In this document: one piece after another, positions 33,894 through 45,363 of the stretch
Layout: every line of letters begins with the position of its first letter
How positions within the stretch are numbered: the first letter of the stretch is position 1
Source of the DNA: Ambrosia x helenae
Lineage: Eukaryota; Streptophyta; Magnoliopsida; Asterales; Asteraceae
DNA length: 64,000 bases
Reading direction: 5' to 3'
NCBI GenBank assembly: GCA_030844895.1
Contig: CM061228.1
Span: 50,581,081-50,645,080, forward strand
The notes under the pieces: generated by a model
The model's input: the letters and a program-made list of their open reading frames with translations, nothing else
Database searches by the model: none
What the model was told of the DNA's origin: nothing
Position numbers and translations under genes: made by a program

Positions 33894-34623
33894 TAGAGAA
33901 GCCTGAGGCTGCAACATAACCATTGAGTCCCAACACCAATTACTATAATTTGGGGATTTTTAGTACTTAATAAACAACTTTAGAAACAAACTGGAGATGA
34001 TGTTAGTTATTTGCGTGTACATAGTAGCTAGCAAGTAGTTTACTTCATGGTTGTTTTTTCCCTCAAACTAGAAGCTGTGAACATAGAAACTACTACTCCA
34101 TATTGTGGCATGCACTCTTCAGAAATTTGAACTCAAGGTATGGACGTATGGTCAACAACAGGATTTCATGGTCTTTTATCTTGTTTTTTAGCCTAAAACC
34201 ATCAACAATTTATGGTTAGGAACTGAACGGGGCTCAAGAGTCCACTGTATGCCTGTAGTTATGTCTGACACCTATGCTATATGAGACAACAGCTAACCAT
34301 GCTCAGTGATTGGTCACATATCTAAGTGTACTATGTTGCTATCATATATGTAGGTTGAACCTAAAATTCAAGAAATAATTTAACTACCACCATAAGGTGT
34401 CTTTTTGTTGAATTCCCAGTAGTGTTTCCTTTATCCAAGTTTTATTATCATTATATATTAACTAGCTCTAGCTCCCCTATTTATTAATGTTGAAGCTTGA
34501 TTTGTTGTAGAAAGAAAATCACTGAACTGTATGGCAAAGTCCATGTTATTTCAATTAATAGTCATTTCCTTATCAACACTTAATATGTTCTTGTGTCATG
34601 TAAAGCACACAAAAGAAGATTGG

Positions 34624-34745
34624 GTTTTTTTTGGAACGACATCTCACTCAGGGCTGAACATGAGCATAGCTCGGTTGATGCGGGATTCGAACTCGAACAC
34701 CCAGGGCGGGAACCCACCTAAGGTGTTAATTATTATAACATAAAT
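34624..34745 (-). mobile_element. SINE-like insertion (minus strand)
   Basis: A T run (34625-34632) on the left and GGGATTCGAAC (34682-34692), the complement of a pol III B box GTTCGAATCCC, are found in about 120 bp. An A-box candidate near 34715 is weak. No target duplication was found. Confidence 0.4.
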
Positions 34746-35666
34746 ACCGAGGTACTATGAATGCACAAATAGAATTTTGACTGGTCGATGTTCTTGATTT
34801 GATTTGAGTAATAAAATGGAAAAAATGCTATTCAGATCCTACTAATGACGAGTGTGATGATCTCTGCCACTTCCCATTGAAAGTTACCTTCCAAAAAAAA
34901 AACATGATATTTCACCTACAAATGGCAAGTCATCTATACTTGATTACGTCATCACTTATACCATGAATTTACTCGGATTTTTTTTTGTTCTTCACTAATG
35001 TAATATGCGTTTGGATATCAAGCGGGCAAGTAATGATCTATCGAAAATTACTTTTGGTAACATTCTATATAAATATAAAAAATCATTTTTACTATACATG
35101 TTTTTGAGACATCATTGTTTCATCATATTTATTTTTTATTACGAGTTTCATTTAGCATCTCCAGTTCGGTTGAAAAACACTATTGTTTAGAATCATCTTA
35201 CTATGCTAATGCTTTATATTAGTTACTAAGTCGCTTTTCATCACAAACATAGAATCTCATATATTATGGTACTTTATTAGTGGTACATGTTCCTGTACAA
35301 AGTGCATTTTTTCGTACAAAGTGTGAGAAGTTTATGTAGTCATTGTGTTTTAATTTTTTGCTATGATGTTTTCGATTCATTTTGCATTGTATTATATTGA
35401 AAAACACCAAACGTAACAATTTAAATCACAATCAAATGTATCCTAGACCTGAAATTTAAAACATACTGATTACTTTATTCGCATTGTGTTTTAGATTGCA
35501 TGTAGAGAATACTAATTATTAGTTTAGCCATATTTTTATGTTAATATACCTGACTACCGGATATGTATTATACGATTAAAAAACTTAAGAATTATTATAC
35601 GAATATCGGAAACAAGTATCACATTTTAAATTGTCGCCGCCGCCGCATCGCGCGGGTATCCTACTA

Positions 35667-35667
<1 letters not shown>

Positions 35668-35706
<39 letters not shown>
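35668..35706. repeat. (TA)n microsatellite at the Helitron 3' junction
   Basis: About 19 TA units directly follow the CTAG end. A shorter TA run lies at the other junction (31652-31672). Confidence 0.95.
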
Positions 35707-36152
35707 TAATAGGGATATCATCATTGGTAGAGTAACATATACTTATTGGTCCCAATTTATTAACCAAGACCTACATTTATTTGTGTTAAAACTCAATGTA
35801 ATTTTTTTATGAAAATAATTAACCAACTTTGAATTCTATAAATGTGACTTGAATTCTAGAAATCGTAACTCATAATTGTTAATGACACATTAATCCTTAG
35901 ATCAATTATCATACATAAACATTTAGCTACAATATTTATTATTCTACATCGTATGATAATGTTTAATTATAAGATTATGACTTATAAAGGTAATATTAAT
36001 CATCAAACTTAAACACTAAGTGACATTTATTCAAGACTTACAAATAACGACGATCTATAATATGAGAACATACATAATATATAACAAAAACTTAGTATTA
36101 TTTTTGTCGAGCGATAATTGAACACGACTAACATGAAACGTCTAAACATCAC
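35707..36152. other. Unassigned AT-rich DNA left of Copia A
   Basis: No gene or element end recognised. The last five bases, ATCAC (36148-36152), would be the left target-site duplication of Copia A, but its partner lies beyond the window. Confidence 0.4.
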
Positions 36153-36668
36153 TGTAGATACACGAAGTGCGACTAATGTTATTGAATTGCGAATTCTATT
36201 TTGTTTTGTTTATATCGGACGGTCGAAGGTGAATATGTTTGGTCGAATGTAGATAAAAACAGTCAAAGGGAGAGCTCAAGATGTCAAATGAAGATTTTAT
36301 GTATATATGTGTTGATTCGCCCACTTAGAATGGTCGAACCTGCACATTCTCCCAATCGAATGGTCGAATGTGCAGGTCTATATAAAGGCTGAATCATTTT
36401 GTAATAAAAACTTTTGGTCATTTTGTTTCCCTCTCTGAGTGTGTTCTCTCCCTAGGGTTTTGTCAAGTCTGTATTGAGTCTTAATCATTATAAACAAGGT
36501 TTTGTAAAGATTATCAATTATGTTTATGAATGAAATGAAAATGTTTGAGATGATTTGCGTGTTTTGCTGATTATATTATCATTTCATAATCAATTAAGGG
36601 ATTCCGCACCTGAATTGTACTTGTTTGATCATAGTCTTTGTTTGATAATCCAATCCTTGACACATACA
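36153..36668 (+). mobile_element. 5' LTR of Copia element A
   Basis: From TGTAGATACACGAAGTGCGA to ...CACATACA, about 516 bp, aligned end-to-end with the minus-strand LTR of copy C (534 bp). Shared blocks are GTGCGACTAATG / ATGCGACTAATG near the start, the dyad plus TATA box in the middle, CTCCCTAG before the transcript region, and GATTCCGCACCTGAAT near the end. The primer-binding site follows after three bases. Confidence 0.9.
36316..36386 (+). promoter_or_regulatory. Dyad plus TATA box, Copia A LTR promoter
   Basis: TTCGCCC (36316-36322), nine bases, GGTCGAA (36332-36338); then a second imperfect dyad TTCTCCC, eight bases, GGTCGAA (36347-36368); ten bases; TATATAAA (36379-36386). Confidence 0.7.
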
Positions 36669-36671
36669 AAG

Positions 36672-36684
36672 TGGTATCAGAGCC
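36672..36684 (+). other. Primer-binding site (initiator tRNA-Met) of Copia A
   Basis: TGGTATCAGAGCC three bases after the LTR. The leader 36685-37351 that follows is non-coding and contains many half-sites of the same dyad (GGTCGAA / TTCGACC), for example near 36960-37100 and 37175-37230. Confidence 0.93.
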
Positions 36685-37351
36685 ATAAGGATCAAACAAC
36701 TACGAATTGATAATATTAGTGTTGATTTGGACCCAATTTTGATCAAAACTTTTCTGTTTTCATTGAACATTTGAAATTGATGAATATTGATTGATTTGAA
36801 CTAGTTTTCAAGGATAAAATCTAGAATTCTCTTTGTTAAACTTGTTCCAAATCCAATCCGAAGCAAAACCTGCAAAAGATCATCAAATTTCATCAACATT
36901 TGAAAATTTTGAATCAAAATAACTGATTTTCAAAGAATAACCGTTTTTCAAATTGAAAGGGTCGAACCTAGGGAGAAACGGTCGAGAGTGTGGTTATTAG
37001 GTCGAACCAGTGGTTTTTAGGTCGAACGTGGAGGTTAATTCGGTACCTAGAAATTTTTAGTGTGGTGTTGTTCATTCGACCATCTGTTTTACATTCGACC
37101 AATCGGGAGGTCGAAAGAGGAAAATTTTGGTCAAAAGTGAAAAGAGTCTGTTACATTCTACCTTCGAGTCTTTAGAAACGGTCGAATCTGGACATATTTC
37201 CACATTCGCCCCTACGACTACTTGAAAAAGGTCGAAAGTAGAATCTGTTGAAAAATTTTTCTAATCGTTTCGTGTTTTATACTTTGCAGACGATATGTGG
37301 AACTTTCCAACAACACCACGACCTAATACAACACCACAACCGTAAACAACA

Positions 37352-40300
37352 ATGGATCCTTGGTCGGTAGCTGCTCAGAAGATGACTAGTCAATCATCTC
37401 AACCAATCAACTATTTGGCGATGACTAGTTCGATGCCCCAACAAGTTGCACAACCACAACAACAACCTATGGCTGATTACTGGGGAGTTGTAGCAGCTGC
37501 AGTACGCTCTCAGACTACTAATGCGATTTCGACGCTAATTCATGACTTATCTTTGGGTAGTGGGAGCCGTCCACCAAAGTTGATGGAAATGGTGGATTAC
37601 AACCAATGGAAGACCAAGTTCAAGATTCATTTAGAGGGAATGGGAATGGAAGGCACGTAAGCCTGGCAAATGATTGCTAAGGGGTATGTAGCTCCGGTTT
37701 TGGAGAACACTGGTGAGCCAATCCCATTAGAGAGTCTAGCTGAGGATGAGAAGAAAAAGTTTGCGGTGGAAAAGAAGGCGTTTTCCCAACTATCCCAGGC
37801 CATTAATACTGATCTTTTACATCAGTTTGGGTCATGCACCACTTCTAAGCAATTATGGGATATGTTAGGAAATCATCACGATGGGAATGAGAAAACGAGG
37901 AAGCTTAGAATGGAGGAGTTGAGAAAAGAGTTTGAGAACTTTAGGTATATGGGAAATGAGACACTAAAGGAGTTGATTCCAAGGTATTGCCATTTGTTGA
38001 CTGAACTTTCAAGCTATGAGATTAACATACCTATGTCTGAGCTAGTGGATAAGTTCGCTGATGCATTACCACCATACTGGAATCAACACATTGAGGTCCT
38101 TAAAGAGAAAGATGCATACCAATATTGGACCATCAATGAGTTCATTCAGAAGCTTGAGAATAAAGAGATGGAGGAAAAGAGGAATACGAAAAGAGCGCAA
38201 GTTCCTCAGAATCCAGAGTTATATCATGGTGGTACATCTTCATCTCTGACTAGTTCAAGTTCTAGTAATATTGTTTCTCCACACATAGCTTGTGTTTCAA
38301 GCATTGTTGAACCAACCAAAAGCCCCATAAACTATCTTGCTCAAACATCATCTTATACACCACCATCCTACCCTACTACTTACATCCCACCATTTTCACC
38401 TATGCAACAAGCTGCATGCTATTCAGCTAATTTGAATCAACCTCAACATCAATCCTACATTCCTCAAATGAACCAAACTCAAATGAACCCAAGTCAACAA
38501 AATCAAAGCCCAATTGTGTTGGAGAAATCAAACTTGAACAATGTTACTGTTGAAGTTGCACAACAACATGTAGCCTTGGTTTCTGCTATGGTCGCTTCGT
38601 ATAATGGGTTAGTAGCTAGTCAAATTGGTAACAACAACTTAACCAGTGAGGACTACGCTCAAATTGACAAGGAGGAGATGGAGCTCATTGACATCCAGTG
38701 GGCATTTGCTAGTGTCATGAGGCGAGCGACTAAGTTTATAGAGAAGACGGGCAGAATTGATCTTTCTACATCCCCCAGCACCACATATGGCTTCAACAAA
38801 GCAAAAGCCACATGTTTTAACTGTGGTGGGAAAGTTCACTTCAAAAGAGAATGCACACAGCCAACACAACAGGGGAACATGAATCCTTTTAACACCAATT
38901 ACCAGAACCGTCAATCACAAAATCAGGTATCATATCAAAGCCAAAACAACCCCAACTTTCAACCACAAAATAATTACCAAAACCGACAAAATACCTCACC
39001 AAACAACTTTGTTAGACAAACCACTACACAAAACCAGAACCAAAACCAAACACCACACAATCCAACCAGAACAATCATTCCAATTTCTACACCAAATAGT
39101 CAAACCCAACCAGATAACCAGAACCAGGCTTTGGTAATCCAGAAAGATGAAGGATTTGATTGGACTGGTATGCAACTTGGTGTTGAGGAGATCACTGCTG
39201 GTAATGTGGCGTGTGTTGCCCAGAGGATAGATTTGGAGGAGCCGGTGTCAGTTGAAGATGATTTGGAGACTGAGAAGATGTCTGAGGTGAAGATTGAGGA
39301 GTTAGTTGAATAAAATGATGTTTGTGTTGAGAAGAAGTCAGGATTGATTCTTGACTCAGTCACTGATGTTTCCGAACAATGTGATTCAGCTTATTCTGAC
39401 TCGGAGAGCAATTCTGATTCTGAAGATAGTGTTAACTCACTAGATGATGATATTGATCAACTTCTAGCCAAAGCGGATTTTCTTATGACCCGCAAATCAT
39501 GCATAGTGGATGATGCTTTTACCAGAATCGATTATTCTAAATTCTTTGCTGGAAAGGAAGCACATTTTGCATTGATAGGGATGACAAAGCCTCCAAAACA
39601 GGTAAGTTCTGAATCTACTTTAGACATGAACAGTGATAAGTATTGTGGTTCATGCAATAGATTGACAGAGGATAATAAGCAACTCAGGGTTCAACTTGAG
39701 AGTGCTAAGATCAACTGTTAATCGTATCGAAAAGAAGCTTTTGAATTCAATAAGGTACTTGATGGTTATAAGAAAGACATTTCTGATCTTAAGAAAACAC
39801 TATCTTTAAAACAACTGGCCATTAACAATTACATCAATGAATTGGAAGAAACACAACTTGAAATGGCAACCATCATGTGCTTTGCTGAAAAAGTCAACAA
39901 GAAGCTTGAAAGCTACAAACATATTGCATATGTTGTTGACCATATTATTGAGAAGCCTTCACAGTCGAGTAGTGCAAACTATAAGGCCGTCCCATCTCCA
40001 GTGTTGTTTGAAAATCATACTTTGCATTCAATAACACCGGAGAGTTCAGTTAAGTCTGACTCTACATCGGATGATGAGTCTAACAGTTCCAGTGTGGGAG
40101 ATCCTAATTCCGATGTTCGACCTATTTTGGGACTGAATGATGAAGGAGTGATAGCTGTAACTAATTATTCTGACTCCGAGGATGATAAATCTGAGAAAGT
40201 GAGTGATATTCCTGTTGAAAATCATATAATCACCAATGAACCGGTGTCACCTTCTCAGATTATACATCCAATGGCTAACGCTCATCGAGTGAATCAGTCA

Positions 40301-40402
40301 GTTAAGCAAGTTGAGAGAAATGAACAAAGTGACAAACCCGTCAAAGTGTTTTATCGGATGGAAGGATCCGATAAGATAATTTCTGATGAGGAATATCCAA
40401 TT
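37352..40402 (+). pseudogene. gag: Copia A gag and downstream region, one frame with three stops, cut by Copia C
   Basis: A single frame runs about 1,017 codons from MDPWSVAAQKMTSQSS to VFYRMEGSDKIISDEEYPI, interrupted only by TAA at 37658-37660, 39311-39313 and 39719-39721. No frameshift was noticed. The capsid part contains LMEMVDYNQWKTKFKIHLEG, KQLWDMLGN and ETLKELIPRYCHLLTELSS. A CX2CX4HX4C zinc knuckle CFNCGGKVHFKREC lies at 38813-38854. An Asn/Gln-rich tract follows (about 38880-39130), then an acidic Ser/Asp-rich and coiled-coil region ending in a segment that also occurs in copy C (about 63480-64000). At 40402 the frame runs into the LTR of Copia C, which is where that element inserted. 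Long, extended Gag proteins of this kind are known in Sirevirus-type Copia elements. Confidence 0.9.
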
Positions 40403-40936
40403 TGTATGCACTTAGGATCGTCAAATCTACAAAGGGATTGATCAAACAATTTTGATTCAGGTGCGGAATCCATGAATCAATCACAATAATGATAATCAAA
40501 CAATCAAAACACAGAAATCATCTTTCAAAGCTTTTTCTCATTCATAAACAACTTGAATTACACGTTTTAATAATGTTTACAATCAAATCTAACGTGAAAA
40601 TAAGTTGACACAAACACTAGGGAGAGACACAAAACAGGAGGGAATAAAATGACCAACAACTAACTTTCAAAAATTGCTTAACCTATTTATAGGCCTACAC
40701 ATTCGCCCATATTGCATGGTCGAATGTGCAGGTTCGCCCATACACAGTGGTCGAACCAAGCATGACATAAACATCTAAACTACATTCGCCTCCTTATCTC
40801 TCCTTCGCACTGTTTCTCTCCTTCGCACCTCTTGAATTCTTCATTCACCCACATTAACTTCCTTCGCCCATTCGATAAACAACAAAACACATGTTAATTG
40901 TAATCCAAAGCATTAGTCGCATAAAATGCATCTACA
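40403..40936 (-). mobile_element. 3' LTR of Copia element C (minus strand)
   Basis: On the minus strand: TGTAGATGCATTTTATGCGA (40936 leftward) to ...AAGTGCATACA (40403). The purine tract GTCGAGGGGGAGTTT is the complement of 40937-40951, immediately before it. It aligns with the Copia A LTR. The flank at 40398-40402 is CAATT, the predicted target-site duplication, whose partner lies beyond base 64000. Confidence 0.9.
40684..40755 (-). promoter_or_regulatory. Two dyads plus TATA box, Copia C LTR promoter
   Basis: On the plus strand TTCGCCC-9-GGTCGAA occurs at 40702-40724 and 40733-40755. Downstream on the minus strand, ten bases on, TATAAATA is the complement of 40684-40691. Further half-sites (TTCGCAC, TTCGCCC) continue to about 40870. 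Confidence 0.7.
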
Positions 40937-40951
40937 AACTCCCCCTCGACT
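40937..40951 (-). other. Polypurine tract of Copia C
   Basis: AAACTCCCCCTCGAC on the plus strand reads GTCGAGGGGGAGTTT on the minus strand, directly upstream of the LTR start. It is the expected plus-strand primer site. Confidence 0.8.
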
Positions 40952-40970
40952 ATTGCTTGGATTGTTTACG

Positions 40971-41516
40971 CTATTGGTCCATTATCTTGTTCATAAGCTT
41001 TATGCGCAGTTGTTTCTTCTGATCTAACGTCATCACCGGTTCAAACACTTGTTTCGGCTTTTTCTTCTTCACTTCAGGAACTTCTTGAACTTTAACAAAC
41101 TTGCCAAGCTTCTTATCGTAGTCGCATCCGGCATTAATGTCATGAGCAAAGCACAGAAATACCACACGCTGGTATTTACTTGGTTGTTCAGCATCCTTCA
41201 CATCGCTGAATATGGGATTGTAATACAACATAATGATGTCCTCATGTGAACAATTCACCAACCACATAGGATCAAATATGTGTATTTTCTTGAAGTTCTT
41301 TTCACCATCCTTCAATACTATCACAGCCTCTGCAATCTTCCAATCGTAATACCACCAGATAAAGTGTTTTGCAAAGTGTTGAGGAATCTGCAACAATGGA
41401 ATATGTTTCAACACTTTTGGTGGTTTGTATTTTAGAGTCACCTTGGGCAAACCGATTATAGAATCAATATCTTGTGGACAATCCGCTTCGGATACTGAGG
41501 TGCAAAAAGATTCCAC
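40971..41516 (-). pseudogene. Accessory ORF of Copia C, C-terminal segment
   Basis: This frame takes over after a one-base loss near 41470. It contains GLPKVTLKYKPPKVLKHIPL, WWYYDWKIAEAVIVL, KKIHIFDPMWLVNCSHEDII, MLYYNPIF and CFAHDINAGCDYDKKLGKF, and ends at 40971, about 20 bp before the polypurine tract. The IFDPxWLxNCSxEDIIMLYYNPI block is strongly conserved in copy B. Confidence 0.85.
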
Positions 41517-43399
41517 TTCGTCCTGCTTTCCTTCGCCATTTTATCAACAAAATAGGCAATGTGATCATTTGACGACCCAGTCAACTTATGTCGACAAATA
41601 TCACGAATAGCCCAGTATGGGAGAGTCTTCAAATCATGAAATCTATCAAAATAGAGTATCCCCTTCTCCCACTTCACTGCAACACACTTCAACTGCTTTA
41701 TAAACTTCCAACCCAACGCTTTTCCTTTAAACATCTCATTGTGGAGGTTATAAAAGCTTCCTTGAATCTCTGCTTTCGGACGATTGGCTTCTTTCTCTTT
41801 TAGTTTCCTCAGTAATTCTTTCAAGCTATCGGATTGTTTGATATGCGGTTTATCATGCCCCTTGAACACTTCATCAACAAACTTATCGCTCTTTTCTTTT
41901 GCAAGTTTCTCGGCTTCATTCAATAGCTCATCAGTGAAGGCGGTAAATCCAGAATCCTTATCTTTCTTAAAATATTTTGGATACTCTTCACTGGTTACAT
42001 CTTCGACTTCAATATCCTCAAACACAGGTACATCACGATCATCAGAATGATTTCCAGCTTCCTTTTCATGTAGATTAGGAATCTGGTTATCAGCCAATAG
42101 TTCTTCTAACGTTTTCCCAACCTGCTTCGCCAAACCTTCCAAAATCTCTTTTGTCATTGCCGCAGAAACTTCACCATCTTCTAAATCTGGATCATTATAC
42201 TCCAATTCAAACACCCTGTCACTAGATTCAAAAATCTCAGAGAATCTGTTGGTCATGTCGATCGTCCAGACTCGATCAATAAGCATCTGGCGATACATCT
42301 GTTTATCATCTTCAGACAATGACTTCAGCTTTTCGTTCCAAAAGATCATATCATCATCAACTGATCCTCCAGGAACTTTAGAACTGGATTCACCTCCTTT
42401 TCCAGATTCCCGTTTCTCATACTTATATTTATCTGTATCATCATCATCATTATCATCATCATCATCAAATGCAGAGCTGCTTCCATCACCAGATTCATCA
42501 TTCGAACCATCATCATCTCCATCATGCTTCTTCTTTTTAGGAGCCTTTCCAGCATCTTCATCAAGATCCTCATCTTCCTCCTCCTCATTATCAGACAGTT
42601 CGAAATCAACCTGCTCCTCGTCTTGATCTTTATCCTCTTCACCTTCTTTCAACTGAGGAGCTCGAGAGTATAAATCTTTAATCAGATTATCCATGCTTTT
42701 ATTACTCTCTTTTAGCTTCTTATTCTCTTCCTTCAAAGCTATAAACCTTCTGGTGTTCCTTTGCTCATGTTTCAACAATTTCCTATTATCCTTCTGCAAC
42801 CATTTAATCTTCTTTTTCAGCTCTTCATTGTTCTCATGTGATGTAACAACGACATCCAACATCTTTGAGTCATTCTTTCTCAATTGATCTATCTCTGTCT
42901 GCTGCTTATTTATAATATTCATCATCTCAGTAAGTTTCCGGTTAACAGTGTTCATCACATCACTATCCACTGTAACCTTTCGAGTAGAAACTTCAGCAAC
43001 TTCAGGCAATTTACCCTTCTTCATCTTCTTCAGTACATTATCCAATGCCTCGTTAAAAGCGTCAACAGGTAAATCAGCTCCCTGTTCAGTACTAGAAGCG
43101 GTTGTGGTTTTCTGCTTCTTCGAAGCTGGAGCAGCAACCGGTGATTTTGAGCTTGAAGCAGGTGGCAACTTCTTTCCTGCTACTAACAATTCAATCTCTC
43201 TAGCTCGTTTCTCTGTGGGCTTTAAAACTTTTTCTTTCTTCTTGAATTGGGGCTTCTTTGGTTTCTCCCCCTGAACTGGTGAACCAGGAAAATCTCCTGC
43301 TCCCAAACCTAATCCCTCATCCTCTTCATTTAAGTGAATAGGGCTCTTCATTCTCTGTTCTTCCACTGATCTATTCAAACTTGCAGACTCACCAGCCAC
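41456..43399 (-). pseudogene. Accessory ORF of Copia C, central segment (647 codons)
   Basis: The longest continuous frame among the minus-strand ORFs. Residue 1 is at 43399. A basic, Pro-rich region (1-145) is followed by a predicted coiled coil (about 149-243, heptad-like with LTEMMNIINKQQTEIDQL and KKIKWLQKDNRKLLK), a very acidic Asp/Glu tract with Lys (about 252-345), and a compact region starting MIFWNEKLKSLSEDDKQMY, with VWTIDMTNRFSEIFESSD and KALGWKFIKQLKCVAVKWEK. There is no signal peptide or membrane segment, so it does not look like an envelope protein. The upstream frame (43423-44574) and this one are separated by a small indel near 43430: the sequence just 5' of the Met at 43399 is open and matches copy B, so that Met is not the original start. 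Function unknown. Confidence 0.85.
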
Positions 43400-43422
43400 A
43401 GTGGCCTTGGGCGTGGTGGCCT

Positions 43423-44574
43423 TTACAGTCTCAGTTTCAGAATCCCAACTTCATCCTCTTGCGTCTCTTCAGAATCGACTGACGCTTCATCCACAAGGTG
43501 TAAACCTTTCTTAGCCATGCTTTTATGCCTTCTTGATGCACTCTTCTTCTTAGCAGGCTCAGTCTCAGGAACAACTTCAATCCTGGTTTCTTTCTCTTTA
43601 CCTTTGCCACTCTTTGCTCCCACATTCACAATCTGTCGCTTTCGCTTTGCCTCAGGGTCAACAGGATGTAATGGATTGTCTTCGTCCGATGCAGTGTCAG
43701 CATGCCTTACCTCATCTTTACCCGGATCCACATAATCAATCCTAGCCAAATGACCAAATAAACATCTAACAGGTGGTCGTTCATTCACCGACATGCCTTT
43801 ATAAGCCTTCATTCTTGCCAATGTATTAATGGACATATGTTCTTGAACTATGTTCTGCTTCGGATCCCTCTTCAACCCCTTATACTTGTGATCAAATATC
43901 ATCTGAAGGAATCTAGGATATAACAAAAACTTCAAATTCCTTGTACCTCTAACAGGTTCCAATAAATGTTCCATAAGCATCCCTGATACGTTGAACGGTT
44001 TGTTCAATATCAGTGCAACCATCATCGAGCTTATACTCTTTCTCATCAAATCATAACCTCCTGCTGCTGAACCAAAGACATGAATCATGACATGTGCCAA
44101 GTACTTGAATTGGGGACAAAGCTTTCCCTTGTGTAACGAACCATCAGTAATCGGCCCGTTATACTTCATCCTTAGAAAGCATTTCCTCTGTTCAGTAAAG
44201 CTAAGTTCTCTGGGATCAGTTTTTTCATCTTCAAGCTTCAAAGCTTCCCTGATATCATTCTCTGAAACAATAATCAATTTTCCTTGAATTTTGCTAACCA
44301 GAGATGATTCACACTCCCAGAAATCCATCTTCGCGTTCGTCCAGAACTCTTGTAGCAAGTCTCGGTAGATAATAGCAGGTGTAGCAATTGCATCTATCAC
44401 CCGACTCCTCTTTAGAAACTCAATGATTCCTGTAAATTCAGTGTGCTTCTTCACATCCCCAAGATATGCCCAACAGTTATGCGCATTCTCGAATGGGAAA
44501 AGCTCTTCCTTTCCTTTCTCAGCAATTTGTGCAGATGATCCAGCTTGTTCACTAGGTTTTTCCTGTTCAGACAT
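43423..44574 (-). pseudogene. Accessory ORF of Copia C, N-terminal segment (383 codons)
   Basis: Starts MSEQEKPSEQAGSSAQIAEK. The globular part (about residues 25-290) contains FTGIIEFLKRSRVIDAIATP, IIYRDLLQEFWTNAK, SKIQGKLIIVSENDIREAL, CPQFKYLAHVMIHVFGS and RNLKFLLYPRFLQMIFDHKY, then a basic nuclear-localisation-like KRKRQIV and a Lys-rich tail. I have seen similar proteins described as uncharacterised plant transposon proteins, in the region between pol and the 3' LTR of Copia elements, but I cannot name a function. It lies directly downstream of a promoter-like signal at 45323-45363. Confidence 0.85.
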
Positions 44575-45322
44575 GATTTATACTGCAAAATAGAACAAGT
44601 AAACACGTTAAAAATCGACAAAATAAACAAAAGTTGAAAATTTGGTAATTGATCTCTACATTCGCCCATTCGGAGGTGAGAATGAGAGATTATGGGTATG
44701 AATGTGAAGTTTTAAGGGTGCGAATGTAAAATGTAATTGAAAAATGTTTCATTCGCCCGTTTGAACTTCATTCGCCCAAACAAAACATCTCCTTCGCCCA
44801 GTTTTACACGTTCGACCGTTCGAAAAGGACGAAGGTGACTGTTCTTCAATTCAAATTTCAATTTTGAAAATTCAGTGGATTAAAACATGTAATTTTGATT
44901 CAGTTAGCAAGTAAAAACACCGATTAAGGTTTCAAAATAATCAATTTTATCGAACTAACATTGTTTTAGTGTTTTCAAATAAAAACTAGGGTTCGAGCCT
45001 AAAACTAATCAAATGATCAATTTTGATGGATTAAAACCCTAAGTTTTTGGATTATCTCCCCCTAAAACACTGAACCAATGTTTCCCTATCAACAATTATG
45101 TCAATTATCATGGTTTAATCATAGATTGATGTCAGTTAGGGCTTGGACTGAAATGAACGGATTAAACATTCAAAACTGGATGTTAACCGGTAAAAACGAG
45201 TGCAAAATGATCAGCACGAAGAGATGAACACAATGGTATGGTGTAAAATCACAGGGCAACAAGTGGACTTTAAATCAGAAATTTTGAAAAAAATTTGTAA
45301 GGGGTCGAATGAGCAGATAAGG

Positions 45323-45363
45323 ATATATATAGACTGCTCATTCGCCCATTTACCCCGGTCGAA
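45323..45363 (-). promoter_or_regulatory. Dyad plus TATA-like box upstream of the accessory ORF
   Basis: On the plus strand TTCGCCC (45341-45347), nine bases, GGTCGAA (45357-45363). Nine bases downstream on the minus strand is TATATATA (45324-45331). This copies the LTR promoter arrangement but lies inside the element, about 750 bp upstream of the accessory ORF start at 44574. Candidate internal promoter. Confidence 0.45.

Larger units (their letters stand above)
31669..35667 (+). mobile_element. Non-autonomous Helitron (about 4.0 kb)
   Basis: The 3' end has CCGC-ATCGC-GCGG (hairpin at 35643-35655), then GTATCCTA and CTAG (35664-35667) next to a host T. This is the expected Helitron terminus: GC-rich hairpin 8-12 bases before CTRR. 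The 5' end (TATACTATATTATAAAGC) resembles the Helitron start at 8524. Both sides abut TA microsatellite, in line with insertion into an AT-rich target without target duplication. There is no Rep/helicase frame. Inside are a CT-rich tract (about 31960-32005), a 58-bp tandem duplication, a short exon-like frame and a SINE-like insertion. The canonical 5' TC is not visible because of the TA run, so the left limit may be off by some bases. Confidence 0.6.

Noticed and set aside
40971..44574. Envelope-like protein
   Set aside because: The position fits, but there is no signal peptide, no membrane segment and no Cys-rich ectodomain.
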